From Linderina pennispora (lineage: Eukaryota > Kickxellomycota > Kickxellomycetes > Kickxellales > Kickxellaceae), in NCBI RefSeq assembly GCF_002104995.1, contig NW_024468343.1, positions 1 to 36,026 of the forward strand: DNA of 36,026 nt, written 5' to 3'. The position numbers and the translations under genes are program-made. Each line of letters begins with the position of its first letter. Positions within the stretch are counted from its first letter, which is position 1. Below, piece after piece: positions 20,884-31,250 of this stretch. Below the pieces are notes generated by a model. That model was not told the DNA's origin. It ran no database searches and worked only from the letters and a program-made list of their open reading frames with translations.

Positions 20884-21867
20884 ATGAGTGCCAAGGCTGA
20901 AGCACGTAAGGATCTGGCTTTTTTGAAGAAAGCCCTTCTGGGGAGGCATTGAGCAGGGATTGGACTAACGCCCCCAGCGGTGTATTTTGTAGCCCTGCCA
21001 TTTTCGTTCCAGTTCGCGGCCGGCGCAATTGCCGGCGTGTCTGAAATTCTGTGCATGTACCCACTGGACGTGGCCAAGACGCGGCTGATGCTGCAGGTGG
21101 GCACAGGCGGCGCCGACCAGTACAAGTCGATCAGCGACGTGTTCCTGCGGATTATCCGCGAGGAGGGCCCGTCGCGGCTGTACCGCGGGATTCTGCCGCC
21201 CATCATGGTGGAGGCGCCGAAGCGAGCGATCAAGTTTGCGTCGAACGACACGTACGGGCCGATGTACATGAAGATGTTTGGGGCGGAGAAGCTGACGCAG
21301 CCGCTGGCGATTCTGACGGGCGTGACGGCGGGCGTGACGGAGGCGATGATTGTGTCGACGCCGGAGCTGGTGAAGATCCGGCTGCAGGCGAAGGGCAACG
21401 CAGGCAAGTACAACGGCACCATGGACTGCGTGCGGAAGATCTACGCCCAGGAGGGCCTGAAGGCGTTTGCGAATGGGCTGGAGTGCACCGTGTGGCGGCA
21501 TGCGCTGTGGAACGGCGGGTACTTTGGGTCCATCTTCGGCATCAAGCAGATGCTGCCCAAGGCCGAGTCCAAGCAGAGCCAGCTGCTGAACAACTTTGTC
21601 GCTGGCGCCATTGGCGGCACCATTGGCACGACGCTGAACACCCCGGCCGATGTGGTCAAGACCCGGATCCAGAACCACAACTCGGCCAGTGGCCCGCCCA
21701 GGTACAGGTCGTTCCTGCCAGGTGCCAAGGTCATTCTGCAGGAGGAGGGCGCCAAGGCACTCTACAAGGGGTATGTGCCCAAGGTGCTGCGTCTGGGCCC
21801 CGGCGGTGGAATCCTGCTTGTCGTCTATGACCAGGTCACGACCTACATGCGGGCCCACTTCATGTAG
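20884..21867 (+). CDS. ODC1: Mitochondrial 2-oxodicarboxylate carrier, two exons
   Basis: Exon 1 (20884-20905) encodes MSAKAEA plus one base; exon 2 (20978-21867) continues PVYFVALPFSFQFAAG, giving 303 residues. The protein has the three mitochondrial-carrier repeats with signatures PLDVAKTR, PELVKIRLQ and PADVVKTRIQ, each closing an odd-numbered helix, and the matching [FY]-x-G elements (LYRGILPP, FANGLE, LYKGYVPK). LPFSFQFAAGAIAGVSEI and MYPLDV point to the 2-oxoadipate/2-oxoglutarate carrier (yeast Odc1/Odc2, human SLC25A21). That carrier exchanges C5-C7 oxodicarboxylates across the inner membrane and supports lysine metabolism and glutamate synthesis. Without splicing the ATG frame stops after 22 codons, so the intron is needed. 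No frame errors. Confidence 0.92.
20906..20977 (+). other. Intron of the oxodicarboxylate carrier gene
   Basis: 72 nt, donor GTAAGG, acceptor CCCCCAG, with an ACTAAC branch-like site at 20964-20969 just before the acceptor. Splicing joins codon 8 in frame (GCA, C+CG, GTG). Confidence 0.9.
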
Positions 21868-22955
21868 GATCCAAAAAATAAAAAGTCTTCTGGAAAAAAG
21901 ACAATATCTACTCAGCCACATGGTATCTTCTCGAATGTTGGGTGCTGGCGGTGCTAACGGAAGAATGCGCGGACATGTCTCGCTTCCACTTCAACAATGC
22001 CGCCATCGTGTAGTATGTAAGTACTGCAGCATACAAGGAAGCATGGGGGAGGGAAGAAGCACTTCTAGAAGCACGTTGCATGCTCTGCTGTCTTTATTCT
22101 CTGGCGGCGTAGATTTCTGGGCAGAAGACGCCCCTGCAATGACCAGACCTCAATGAATCCACGCACAATGCGCTGTCGCAGCCGTCTACTATCCTCATTA
22201 TCTCAACCGCTCTGCCCCCAGCCTGGCTGCGCCCAAGCGCAGTAGGGTTCCCCGGGGTTGGGTGACGGCCAGCCAGGGTTCAGCAAAAGTGCGGGGGAGA
22301 AGGCAATTGAGCAGAATGGCGGGTATTTTGCTGGCAAAGCGACAGGCGATAGCTGATCAGTGGGAGGCTGAGCTGCATAAAATGAGCCGCTGCATGGCTG
22401 CGGGTGGAGACTGTCCGACCACCCGGATTGCAGGCGCCATCAGCATCAGCAGCATCAGCGGACATCGCCAGGAGACCCGGCGGTCGAGGGGCGGTTGCAC
22501 GCTTCAGTCTCTGGGACGCAGGTGCCACGAGCCGGGCAGCAGACGGGCAGCACCACTTGTCCAATGACGCAACCTCCACTGAACCATGGCGATGAGCTCG
22601 GTGCGATTTGCAGCCAGGCCTGCGAGTCAGGGGTCAAGCCAAATTCTGAAACACCATATTGGATGACTGAACCGCCCGACGAGCTCGCCTGTTTTTCGCT
22701 TGTTGGGCAGAAAAAGTTATCCTGGTGCGCGCTTGGGTGGAGCTGCTGTCGGTTTTTACCAACGGAGCTACGAATCTCTCTTTTACAATTTTTTCCACTT
22801 TCTTTGCTATTTTCTTTAAATCCAGATTCTCCTTTGCGAGTATAACCGTTAGAGCGGATACTGGGCGTTATAAAAGTAAGTTTGGGTGACGATTGTTTGG
22901 ATAATACCCCGGCGTGGGTCATCCACCCGCCCCCTCTGCACCCCCCTTTCATGGC
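21868..22955. other. Gene-free region between carrier and kinase
   Basis: Just over 1 kb without a recognisable gene. Open frames such as 22262-22567 and 22495-22845 have no domain. A poly(A)-signal-like AATAAA near 21876-21881 follows the carrier stop. Confidence 0.35.
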
Positions 22956-23060
22956 TTCCACTATATAAAGGCTGGGGGCGAGTGGTAGACCTCGGCCGAG
23001 GGCTAGAAAGGAGCCTCCTTTTCTCTTTCTCTCTCTTTCCTATCTCTTTTCCTGATTATT
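22910..23060 (+). promoter_or_regulatory. Candidate core promoter of the kinase gene with long leader
   Basis: A TATATAAA box at 22962-22969 is preceded by C-rich blocks holding CCCCT elements, as in fungal stress-response sites, at about 22930-22948. A pyrimidine tract follows at about 23018-23055. If used, transcription would start about 740 nt before the kinase ATG at 23735, leaving a long leader with upstream ATGs. No other gene in this orientation lies closer. Confidence 0.35.
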
Positions 23061-23734
23061 TCTCTGGTATCGGAGGGGTCGCCAAATACCATAGCGCCAA
23101 AGGAGATCCGGCTCTATTCCTTTTTCTTCCTGTTAGTCCGGCGTACTTTACGTGGCCAGAGGGGTGGACGTTATCACATAGCCCTGACGTCTTGGAGTCT
23201 TCTTGGGCTTGCCCACTGAGCATTTATCGCCTGTTTCCCTCGCATTTACCGAAAAGTGGATTAAAAACACCGCAACGATTTTCTTCTTATTTGCAACGCC
23301 CTGTCTCTCTGCTTTCCTGCCCGATTCTGTACGTGCTCGACATCCCCTGTGGTTCGTATTCAATGGATGGCGCCTGAAGGCATGCGCCAAGCGCACGTAC
23401 TGCGCTATTCCGGATATCTCAAAAGGAGAGCCCGGGGCTCTGCTGCTGTGTTGTTGTTTTGTGCTCTGGAATCCAGGCCCGTATGGCGCTCAGTGGATGG
23501 TGGTTTTCAATAGCCCTTTGTTTTGCTAATAGGGTGGCCAATTTTGCTATAGATCCATAGACACTGGATAGCCTCAGACACGATATTCGAGAACCTTTGG
23601 GAGGCACGCTCGCTGCATACTTTCTACACGATTTCAAACTCAACGCGGAGGAGGTTAAGGAACCAATACCAGAAACTTTTTTGCGGAACGCGGTCTAGCT
23701 TATTATCCCCGGAAAAATCAGCCTCATAGCAACC

Positions 23735-25843
23735 ATGGGCATAATCTCGACTCTCTCGCGGAAGACCTCGGATGTCTCGGGCAAGCTGCCAGCTGAGGCA
23801 AGGTCCGGGGCGCCCCAGCGGTCAGTCTCGCACAGCAAGCTGTCGAATGCACTGCCCAACATGATGGCGGGGGCGGAGCAGGGCATCAGCTCCCACCCTA
23901 ACACGCCGCCCAGCGGGTCGCAGCCGCAGCAGCTCCGGATTCGCACTGAGGGCATGCATATTCCTAAAGCCAGCACAGCATCAGGCACACAGTCAGCCAG
24001 CATCAAGCCCGTGCAGGGCGGGCTGGCCGGGCCGACGCTGATCAAGCGCAACACCAGCTTCTCGCAGCGCTTGCACAGCCTCCTGCACCGCGACAAGTCG
24101 ACCAAGTCAACCAAGGCACCGAACCCGCGGCGGCACGTCGAGCAGCCAACAATCGCCTACCGCACCCCGACGACGCAGACGCAAATGACCGACCGGTCCG
24201 ATGCCAGCGGGCAGCGCTCGGGCGCCAACTCACCGCCCAGCGGATCGCCGCGCAGCGCGCAGCACCAGCGCAAGGAGTCGCTGCCCAAGGCGTACCATGC
24301 ACAGCGCAACTTTGAGCCCATGACCGCTGACTCGATTTTCGCCATCAGCGATGCCAACCTGCGGTCAGTCAACGCTGGCCACGCCCACTGCTCGCCGCCG
24401 CCGCCGCCGCCACCACCACCGCCACACGACGATGTGAACAGCATTGTGCAGGGCACTCAGCAGATGAGCCTTGAGCCGGTAGCCGAGTCCAGCAGCACCT
24501 CGGTGCACACCATGTCCAGGGAGCCGAGCCAGGCCACGCTGCACCACAACGCATCGGGCGAGATCGCACATGACTCGCAGATGCCTGCCCGCCAATCAGC
24601 TGCTCAGCTGAGCCCCTCCGGAAGTCCGCCTGGATCCAAACCCGCTGGCGATGCGCGCACGCAGCTCGAGGGCAAGACGCTGTCCAAGTCGGCCGAGGAC
24701 TCGAGCCTACGGCACAAGCCCGGCGCACCGGCGGCCCTGAGCCACCCGCACTTTGAGGCTACCAGCACACCTGCGTCGCCGGCTGGCGTGACAGCGCCCA
24801 ATCAGCTGCCGCGCTCGGCCACGACGCAGCACAAGAAGCCTGGGCCGGTCTACTCATCGCACAAGGCCACGCTCAACCAGTTTGGGCGCCAGACAAAGGT
24901 CATCGGCAAGGGCACCGGCGGTACTGTGCGGCTGCTGCAAGGCGTCGACGTTGAGGTGCGGCCGCCAAGCCTGCGCAGCGGGCCGCCGTCGTCGCATCAC
25001 GGTGACGAGCCGCACGCTTACACGCCCAGCGAGCACCGGCTGTTTGCAGTCAAGGAGTTCCGCAAACGCCGGCCCGATGAGACGCCCCGTGCGTACATGA
25101 AGAAGGTCACGTCCGAGTTCTGCATCGGCTCGAGCATCCACAACGAGAATGTGATTGAGACGCTGGATCTGATCTTTGAGGGCGAGCGCGTCTACGAGAT
25201 CATGGAGTACTGCCCCCACGACCTATTTACCTTTGTGGCCATGGGCGACATGGACCTTGACGAGACCTTCTGCTGGTTCAAGCAAGTGTGCCAGGGCGTC
25301 CAGTATCTGCACAAGATCGGCATTGCCCACCGCGACCTCAAGCTCGAGAACTGTCTGCTGACCGAGCGCGGCATCGTCAAAATCATCGATTTTGGCTGTG
25401 CCACCGTCTTCAAGACGCCGTTCCAGAAGGAGCCCAGCAAGGTCGTCGGCGTGTGCGGCTCCGACCCGTACATTGCCCCCGAGGTCCTGCAGTCGCGCCG
25501 CCAGCTGCCATACTACGCCCAGGTCGCCGATATCTGGTCCGTCGGCATCATGTACATGTGCATGACCCTGCTCAAGTTCCCCTGGCGCATCGCCGAAATC
25601 GACAACGACCGCAACTACGGCTCGTACATCCGCGACTGGCCGCGCGGACGTGAGAAGCTGCTGGCGCAGCTGCCCACCCTCCGCCACGACGGCAAGAGCG
25701 TCATTGAGGGCATGGTGCACCCAGAATCGACCGCGCGCATGACCATGGACCAAGTCCTCGACAGCCAGTGGATGAAGGAGATTGAGGTCTGCCATACAAA
25801 CTGCCCCGCAAAGTCCCACACCCACCATATGAAGGCGGAATAG
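23735..25843 (+). CDS. Ser/Thr protein kinase of the HAL4/SAT4 (NPR1-related) family
   Basis: An intact 702-residue protein. The first 380 or so residues are low-complexity (Ser, Pro, Gln, a run of ten prolines at about residue 223-232). The kinase domain follows: Gly loop GKGTGGTV (391-398), catalytic Lys in AVKEF (K440), HRDLKLEN (D534), DFG (552-554) and APE (581-583), all intact. EFCIGSSIHNENVIETLDL, FKQVCQGVQYLHKIGIAHRDLK and CGSDPYIAPEV are typical of the fungal HAL/NPR kinases, which control potassium and nutrient transporters at the plasma membrane. The N-terminus MGIISTLSRK fits an N-myristoylation site, suggesting membrane attachment (inference). The start has a good context (ACCATGG). 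No introns or frame errors in 2.1 kb. Confidence 0.92.
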   Translation: MGIISTLSRKTSDVSGKLPAEARSGAPQRSVSHSKLSNALPNMMAGAEQGISSHPNTPPSGSQPQQLRIRTEGMHIPKASTASGTQSASIKPVQGGLAGPTLIKRNTSFSQRLHSLLHRDKSTKSTKAPNPRRHVEQPTIAYRTPTTQTQMTDRSDASGQRSGANSPPSGSPRSAQHQRKESLPKAYHAQRNFEPMTADSIFAISDANLRSVNAGHAHCSPPPPPPPPPPHDDVNSIVQGTQQMSLEPVAESSSTSVHTMSREPSQATLHHNASGEIAHDSQMPARQSAAQLSPSGSPPGSKPAGDARTQLEGKTLSKSAEDSSLRHKPGAPAALSHPHFEATSTPASPAGVTAPNQLPRSATTQHKKPGPVYSSHKATLNQFGRQTKVIGKGTGGTVRLLQGVDVEVRPPSLRSGPPSSHHGDEPHAYTPSEHRLFAVKEFRKRRPDETPRAYMKKVTSEFCIGSSIHNENVIETLDLIFEGERVYEIMEYCPHDLFTFVAMGDMDLDETFCWFKQVCQGVQYLHKIGIAHRDLKLENCLLTERGIVKIIDFGCATVFKTPFQKEPSKVVGVCGSDPYIAPEVLQSRRQLPYYAQVADIWSVGIMYMCMTLLKFPWRIAEIDNDRNYGSYIRDWPRGREKLLAQLPTLRHDGKSVIEGMVHPESTARMTMDQVLDSQWMKEIEVCHTNCPAKSHTHHMKAE

Positions 25844-26183
25844 ATTTTTACCTCTTAGAGCTTTTTTCCTTTCATCCTGGACTCCCACCGCCCTCCAAAC
25901 CTGTACTTTTTGAGAGCGGAGGTGGGCTTCGGTTTTCTCTTTCTGGCGAAAGTTACCTTTTCTTCTATCTCTGTAAACTAAACACGAAAAGCCAATTTTT
26001 CTCGGACACAATCATATCGGCTGCATATAGCACAACTAGCCAGCATTACGCACAATCGCTACGGGCGCTAAGGAGATTGACGATATAGCTCTGCCGTTCC
26101 ACATTGCAGATGGCCTGTGTCCAGCTTATTGAGATCCTGCTGCCAGGGGCTTCATGTATTGCATGTCATTTTGCAGCCAAACT
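25844..26183. other. Gap between convergent genes
   Basis: 340 nt holding the kinase 3' end and the end of the minus-strand gene. No gene seen. Confidence 0.4.
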
Positions 26184-26803
26184 TTAATAGCTTCTCCAGT
26201 TGAGACGCTCATTGTCCAGTGCCTTGACGCCAGAGGGTATAAACCGGGACAGATATTTAGCGGGGCTCAGCGAGAACGCGTAGCAGTTGAATCGGCTGCT
26301 TTCGCTGCGCATGATGCCAGAGAAGATATCTGGCTGCCTGGCAAGCAGCTCCACGATATCAGATTTGTCTAATGCGCTGTGTAGGTACTTCCATATCGCC
26401 GTGTCAAGCGGTAGCAGAGCGCGGTAGATGTCGCCCTTGATGCCCTTGAACAGATCACCGTGTCTGTCGATGCTGCGGGTTGACAGATCAATCATATCAT
26501 GGACACTTGAGTTAGCCAACGGACGCAGGAGCTCTTTGCGAACAATATCGCCATACGCATTGACTAGGCTGCTAGTGAGGCTGTCGTTTAGAGCGTCCCT
26601 GATTGCGACTAGATCACAGAAATAACTGATACTGTTACTCTCATTCATAGGCACAGACGGGTGTAGTGATAGGCGTTGATTCGGAGGCAGGCGTAGACAA
26701 GGATATGATGTCGCTCGTAGCCACTGCAGTAGCCACTTCAGAATTGGTGTCCATGGTTGGTGGTGTTGATGCGGATGCGAAAAAACTCGTCCACCTTGCT
26801 CAT
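26184..26803 (-). CDS. Uncharacterised protein, two apparent single-base insertions
   Basis: The longest single frame starts at an ATG at 26894, but its first 80 residues look non-coding. A better model starts at 26803 (MSKVDEFF). Removing one T from the run of six (plus-strand A at 26780-26785) and one A near 26647 gives a continuous 205-residue protein. The first 55 residues are Ser/Thr/Ala-rich (STPASESTPITTP). A helical, leucine-rich part follows (IRDALNDSLTSSLVNAYGDIV, DMIDLSTRSIDRHGDLFKG, IVELLARQPDIFSGIM). There is no signal peptide or membrane span, and I do not recognise the family. It lies 178 nt downstream of the GPI-type protein on the same strand. Confidence 0.45.
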
Positions 26804-26981
26804 ACAAGCCAAAGGATTGAATGGGATTGTTTTGAAAAAGGATTTTAAGAGCTGAGGGAGGAGAGACAGAGCGTTTGACAGTAGAAATCGACATGATCCC
26901 CCTTTAAAGGACCAGCCACATCAAAGACAACACGCTTGGTCAAAAGGCGGCAGACGTGCTGCGCATCACATTGTGTGGAGC

Positions 26982-27436
26982 TCATGCAGCAAGAACGAGG
27001 GGCACCAGTAGAAGTAACAGCAGCGAATAGCCTGTGCATTTTGGGCGAGCTGCGTCAGAGTGCGACTGCAGAATCAAGTTGCTCATAAGCTTTGTGTCCT
27101 CTGCGCTTGGGTACGCGCCGGGGCAGTGCACACTGGTGCAGTTGTTGTGGTAGCAGCAGCTTACGTCGCTCTCGCTGTTGGTTGTGCAATTGATGTCTGC
27201 CAAGCTGACCTTTTCCAGACTCATATAGATGGTCTGGTTGTATACAAGCCAAAAGTTTGACAGGTTGGAGCTCGTGCTGTCATTAAATATGTTTTGCGTC
27301 CCCTGAATACATGAAACCATGGCAATTGTGAAAGTGAGTGCAAAAAGAGCATAAAAGAAAAAGGCTGTTGTCGGCTGGAGGTTCAAAAGCACAGACACTG
27401 CGCGCAGGTGTGTCTGAGAAAAAACAACAACGTCAT
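26982..27436 (-). CDS. Small secreted, Cys-rich, probably GPI-anchored glycoprotein
   Basis: The clean frame covers 138 residues (27398-26982) but begins with GTG. The nearest ATG is at 27436 and joins in frame if one T is added to the TTTTTT run, giving 151 residues. A spliced first exon is an alternative, since the sequence TTTTTTCTCAG just upstream also looks like an acceptor. The protein has a hydrophobic N-terminal segment (TTAFFFYALFALTFTIAMVSC). A short extracellular region follows with several N-glycosylation sites (NDS, NLS, NQT, NCT twice) and about eight cysteines (DINC, SCCYHNNC, HCPG). A hydrophobic C-terminus (YSLLLLLLVPLVLAA) ends at the stop, as in GPI-anchored proteins. The function is unknown; it could be a cell-wall or surface protein. 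Confidence 0.5.
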
Positions 27437-28419
27437 CGTGTTCACGTGTCTGGCTGCTAAGATTGGTGCAATCGAACGGTCACCTGCAGCTCTCTTGAAC
27501 ATATTGTCTGCATGGCCAACCGCCGCTCATGCCATGGGAGCACAACAGCACCACACCCATCGGTGGCATGGCTGTAGTTGGATTACTAGGAAACAAACCA
27601 CCAGCTAAGGCCAAGCCTGGCAAGTCGTACTGCTCGATACTAAGCCATTAGGCAGGCCAGCACTGCCGACGATGACAAGAGGGACATCATAGAAACCATA
27701 GCAAGAAAGCCGCAGATCCCATCGCTGCCTCTGCGATACAAGCAGCTGAAGCCCCATCAGAGGCGACTATGGTCAAGTTGTCCACTAGCTCATGCACCAT
27801 GCACAGCAGTCACGATAAGCTAGTCTACAGCAAGGCCTGTATTTTTCAATCTGCACACTAATGAAAAAGTAAGTTCACAATGTTGATGTTGCGCACATAC
27901 AGCTAGGCATTCATCTTAGGTAAGGGTGAGCAATGTTGACGTCAGTGCTAAACCATGCGCCGATATCGACATACATCCTGCAACACTACCCTATTACCTT
28001 TTCTTTTCTTAGTTTCATCCTTATTTACACTTGTAGCTTAACCAGTGAAGCAGTCAATTGCTGACACAGTTCATGGTGGCCCAAGATGGATTTGGTCCCA
28101 CCCGGAGCTTAATGTAGTTTTCTACAAATCTATGTTCTAAGGGGTAGGATGATATGGCACCAGCGTCATCAGCACTACGACACGTATGTCATACTCGAGA
28201 TACTACACCTATGAACTGGCGGGTGATCTTCAAAAATGGATTCTCGCAAAACCAGCCCAGCTCTTTTTGAACTCTTTGTCAACCAACTTACGCAGCCAAT
28301 TAGCCCCCTTCCCTAGCAGAAGCAGAGGCCAGAGAGTCACTTGCCAACACACAGCGTGGCGCACAGTTCTTTCTTCATTCCTTTTTCTTCAACTATCACC
28401 TAGTTCTACAATCACTACC
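27437..28419. other. Gene-free region
   Basis: About 980 nt between divergent genes. No recognisable gene. The last 80 nt before 28420 are pyrimidine-rich (TTCTTCATTCCTTTTTCTTC) and probably form the leader of the F-box-like gene. Confidence 0.4.
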
Positions 28420-30133
28420 ATGGATAGTCTCCCGCCGCACATCATCGAAAGTATCGTCTCGTACACTATCGGAAGAGGCAGGTTGCTCCCAGGGCTTCGG
28501 ACTAATGCCAAACCCCCAACTGTGCCCTGTGCGTTATTCTCGCTGATGGGTGTTTGCCGAGAGTGGAGATATGCTGCCAGTGCGTTCATCAGCGAGTCTG
28601 CCACTCTCTTTGTCAGTCTGCCTAAGCCAATATATCACAGCAAATATGGAGATGCGCTGCCACTAGAAGACATTATTGCAGCTGGACTCGAGCGGCATGT
28701 CCGTCATTTGCAGCTTGAGTGCACTCCCGAGGATGTCGCCAACGGAACTGTGTACTCAGCAATGGACTCTCTGTTCACTCAATGCGAAGGCAAGCTCAGG
28801 AACGTCCACACGGTCACTCTCTGTGTCTCAATCCTCAATTCGCATGAGCGGCCTGAGATTGACCCGCAGGAAATTGCCAGCGTAGAAAGGGGGTTTTGTG
28901 AGAATATCTGCCGTGTCAGCGAACTGCTGAGGGAAGCGATGCCAAACATCGCTTCGGTCGTGTATTCTGGCGACCAAGATTCCAAGCTGCACAGACGGCG
29001 ACTGAATACTGCTGCATTGTTGGCGCTTTTAGGCGCCGTACCGTCAGCTGAATATCTGAGCCTCCTTGGAAGCAGGATCTGGTATGCCGACCTGGACAGC
29101 GGGTTGGCACCCAATGTCAAGCACATGCATGTTGATTTGTGCAAGGGCAGCAGCAATGGGATCCTCGAGCTGGTGGTGCGCAATGCCGACCATCTGGAGA
29201 CGCTAAGTGTCGATCTACAAAACTCCGAAACGCTCAACAGGTTGTTCCAGAACCCTGTGGATAGGTCGCCGGTTGTATATTCGCGGCTGCGTGCATTCAA
29301 GACGACATACGAGCATGGCTGGAGATATGGGTACTCTGCTTGTGCGCCAAGGGCCAACCCTTTCCCAGTTCTGCAGCAGCTTGTCTGCAAGCACGTGTGC
29401 CCATTCAGTACCAGCAGTGTGTTTCGCTGGATTCAGCCTACGGTCGAGGTGATGGAGGTCAATTTCACTGGCTTGGCCTATGCAAGGTTTGTCAGAGACG
29501 GGCGTGTTTGATGCTGGCTCGTTCCCAAGCCTGCGCCATGTCAACTTTTCATGGTATACTGATGGTAGCAACCTTTCGATTGCCGATCCAACAAGTCAGC
29601 TCCGGCGCGTGTTGCTGCTCAGTCTTGTTTTTGAGAAGGTTGTTTTCGATACACCCGTCTTTAGTTCCAGCAGCGCAGTAGCCCCACTCTACAGATGCAA
29701 GGGTTTGAAAGAGCTGAATCTGGCCGGTGTCCAGTTCACCGTTACCGAAGCAATTGTGCTGATCAACAGGTTCCCAAACCTACAGTCAGCGGTACTCTCC
29801 CTGAAAACCGGCAATGATGTGAACGAGCGAGGCGACGTCTCCGACGCCGAAATCAAAATGTTCCAGGAAAAGAATAAGCAAACACTGAATTTGCGGCTCA
29901 GGGTGCTGGAAATTAGCAAATTTGTTTTCACTACAAGGCCACGCATCGCACAGCACGCCCTGCTACTGGCAAGTATTTTCAAATCTATCCAGTGCATAAG
30001 AATCCGCAGTCGCAACAAGAAGCACGATGCAGAGATCCTTGCAGCGTTGGAAGAGGCAAAGCAAAGCAAGTGCTTTGATAGCGACGGAGAGGATCGAATT
30101 CAATGCATGGAGATTTCACTGGTTAACAAGTAG
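28420..30133 (+). CDS. F-box-like protein with leucine-rich C-terminal region, one frameshift
   Basis: The ATG at 28420 opens MDSLPPHIIESIVSYTIG, and ALFSLMGVCREWRYAASAFI follows at about residues 35-54, matching the LP-x-x-I...L-x-x-V-C-x-x-W layout of an F-box. The remaining 500 or so residues have irregular leucine-rich repeats (HVRHLQLEC, HLETLSVDLQNS, FPSLRHVNFSW, CKGLKELNLAGVQF, LRVLEISKFVF). Removing one G from GG at 29486-29487 joins the two frames (LAYASLSETGVFDAG) and gives 570 residues. F-box proteins recruit targets to SCF ubiquitin ligases; the target here is unknown. The in-frame upstream extension from 28186 looks non-coding. Similar genes are often expanded and fast-evolving in early-diverging fungi. 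Confidence 0.65.
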
Positions 30134-30371
30134 AGTTTGTACAGCAAAAGCCAGATATAATAGACACCAAATGACACAATATCACAGCTATTTCATATTC
30201 AATAGTTTTATTCAGAATTGTGTTGGGTGCTGATAAAACCAAATGTAAGCATTCACAAAAATATATTGGAAAAACCAGGAAGAATCTCCACTGCTAGGTG
30301 TCAGCAAGGGGAATTTAAGCAAGCGCCAAGTGCGCATACAGAGCCCTCATCTAAGCCGCGCACGGCCCAGG
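30134..30371. other. Short gap after the F-box-like gene
   Basis: No gene seen. The region up to 30865 is also gene-free if the following gene is read as a single exon. Confidence 0.35.
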
Positions 30372-31163
30372 ATGAAGCTGCGCCACTCTCAGTGAGTACG
30401 CCGCCCCGGGTACGACGGAATAACTCTAGCGGCATGACTGTGTTGTTTATGTTTTAGGGTTTGCACGTGAAATAGGCTTTTTTTTTAGTTTTTACATGGG
30501 ATCTCTCTACCTGCCAGGCTACACAGTTAATGCACGACCAAGGCTACTCCTCCCTCATGTCTTGCCTTTTTTCTTTCTTTCAGAGATCCTGTTTGCGAGT
30601 GGAAGGGTATGGAAAAGTAAAAAAGAATTATGAAATACATGCTGAAACATCGTGCCCCCGACCAGCAGTGCCAAAACACGTGTGGATATAGGAAGCTGCC
30701 GTGCTTATTAACTAATGAAGCTTTTGTATATGTTTAGCTTTCATGCACGGTGCAGACTGCGGATGGGCCAAAGGACACATTGCTGATGCTTCAACATCCA
30801 CCTCAGTAATGCTCACTTCTCTTGTCCTTGCCAATTCACACATTCTCAAATCAACCTCTCTACAGGCGATATCCAAATATGAAATATTCAACACCTGCAG
30901 GAACTGAACCGCCATTGACGCCTATAAGACCGGTAGTGCGGTACCCACAAAGGGGCAGCGGAGCAAGGATCCACAAGAAGCGACCCTTCCCGTATCTACT
31001 CCCTATGAGGCTGATGAGCCCGACCGACAACCTGATATCTCCAGCATCGCGCAGTGTTGCAGCGATGCGCCACAGACTACTAAGGGCAGTACTACCGCCT
31101 CCGAACATTCTGTCCAGGCTTGAGGCGATCAAGAAGCAGAGCAGCAGCGACAAGGGGATGTGA
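30372..31163 (+). CDS. Small protein with Spo12-type SPTD motif, possibly two exons
   Basis: The solid part is the frame from the ATG at 30879 (MKYSTPAGTEPPLTP...), 94 residues. It contains LMSPTDNLISPASRSVAAMRH, matching the Spo12 family core (SPTD-x-L-x-SP-x-S). Spo12 proteins are cell-cycle regulators of mitotic exit and early Cdc14 release, and the SP sites are Cdk targets. A possible first exon at 30372-30391 (MKLRHS) ends at a GTGAGT donor. It joins in frame to an acceptor CTCTCTACAG at 30865, so the two-exon form would be 105 residues. The tail (RAVLPPPNILSRLEAIKKQ) is unmatched. It is convergent with UTP18, 87 nt apart. The motif is clear; the gene model, especially the first exon, is uncertain. 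Confidence 0.5.
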
Positions 31164-31250
31164 TCCCAGACAGACCCCAAGGCTGCAACCGATTCGCAAG
31201 TAGGCATAGATTCCTTGTAACGGATTTTTTTAAATATCGAATAGCCTCGT

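Noticed and set aside
20965-21921. 318-residue minus-strand open frame opposite the carrier
   Set aside because: It is an antisense shadow of a high-GC gene with strong codon bias; the plus strand encodes a clear carrier with all three signatures.
25223-26011. 262-residue minus-strand open frame opposite the kinase
   Set aside because: It lies opposite the catalytic kinase domain and has no domain of its own.
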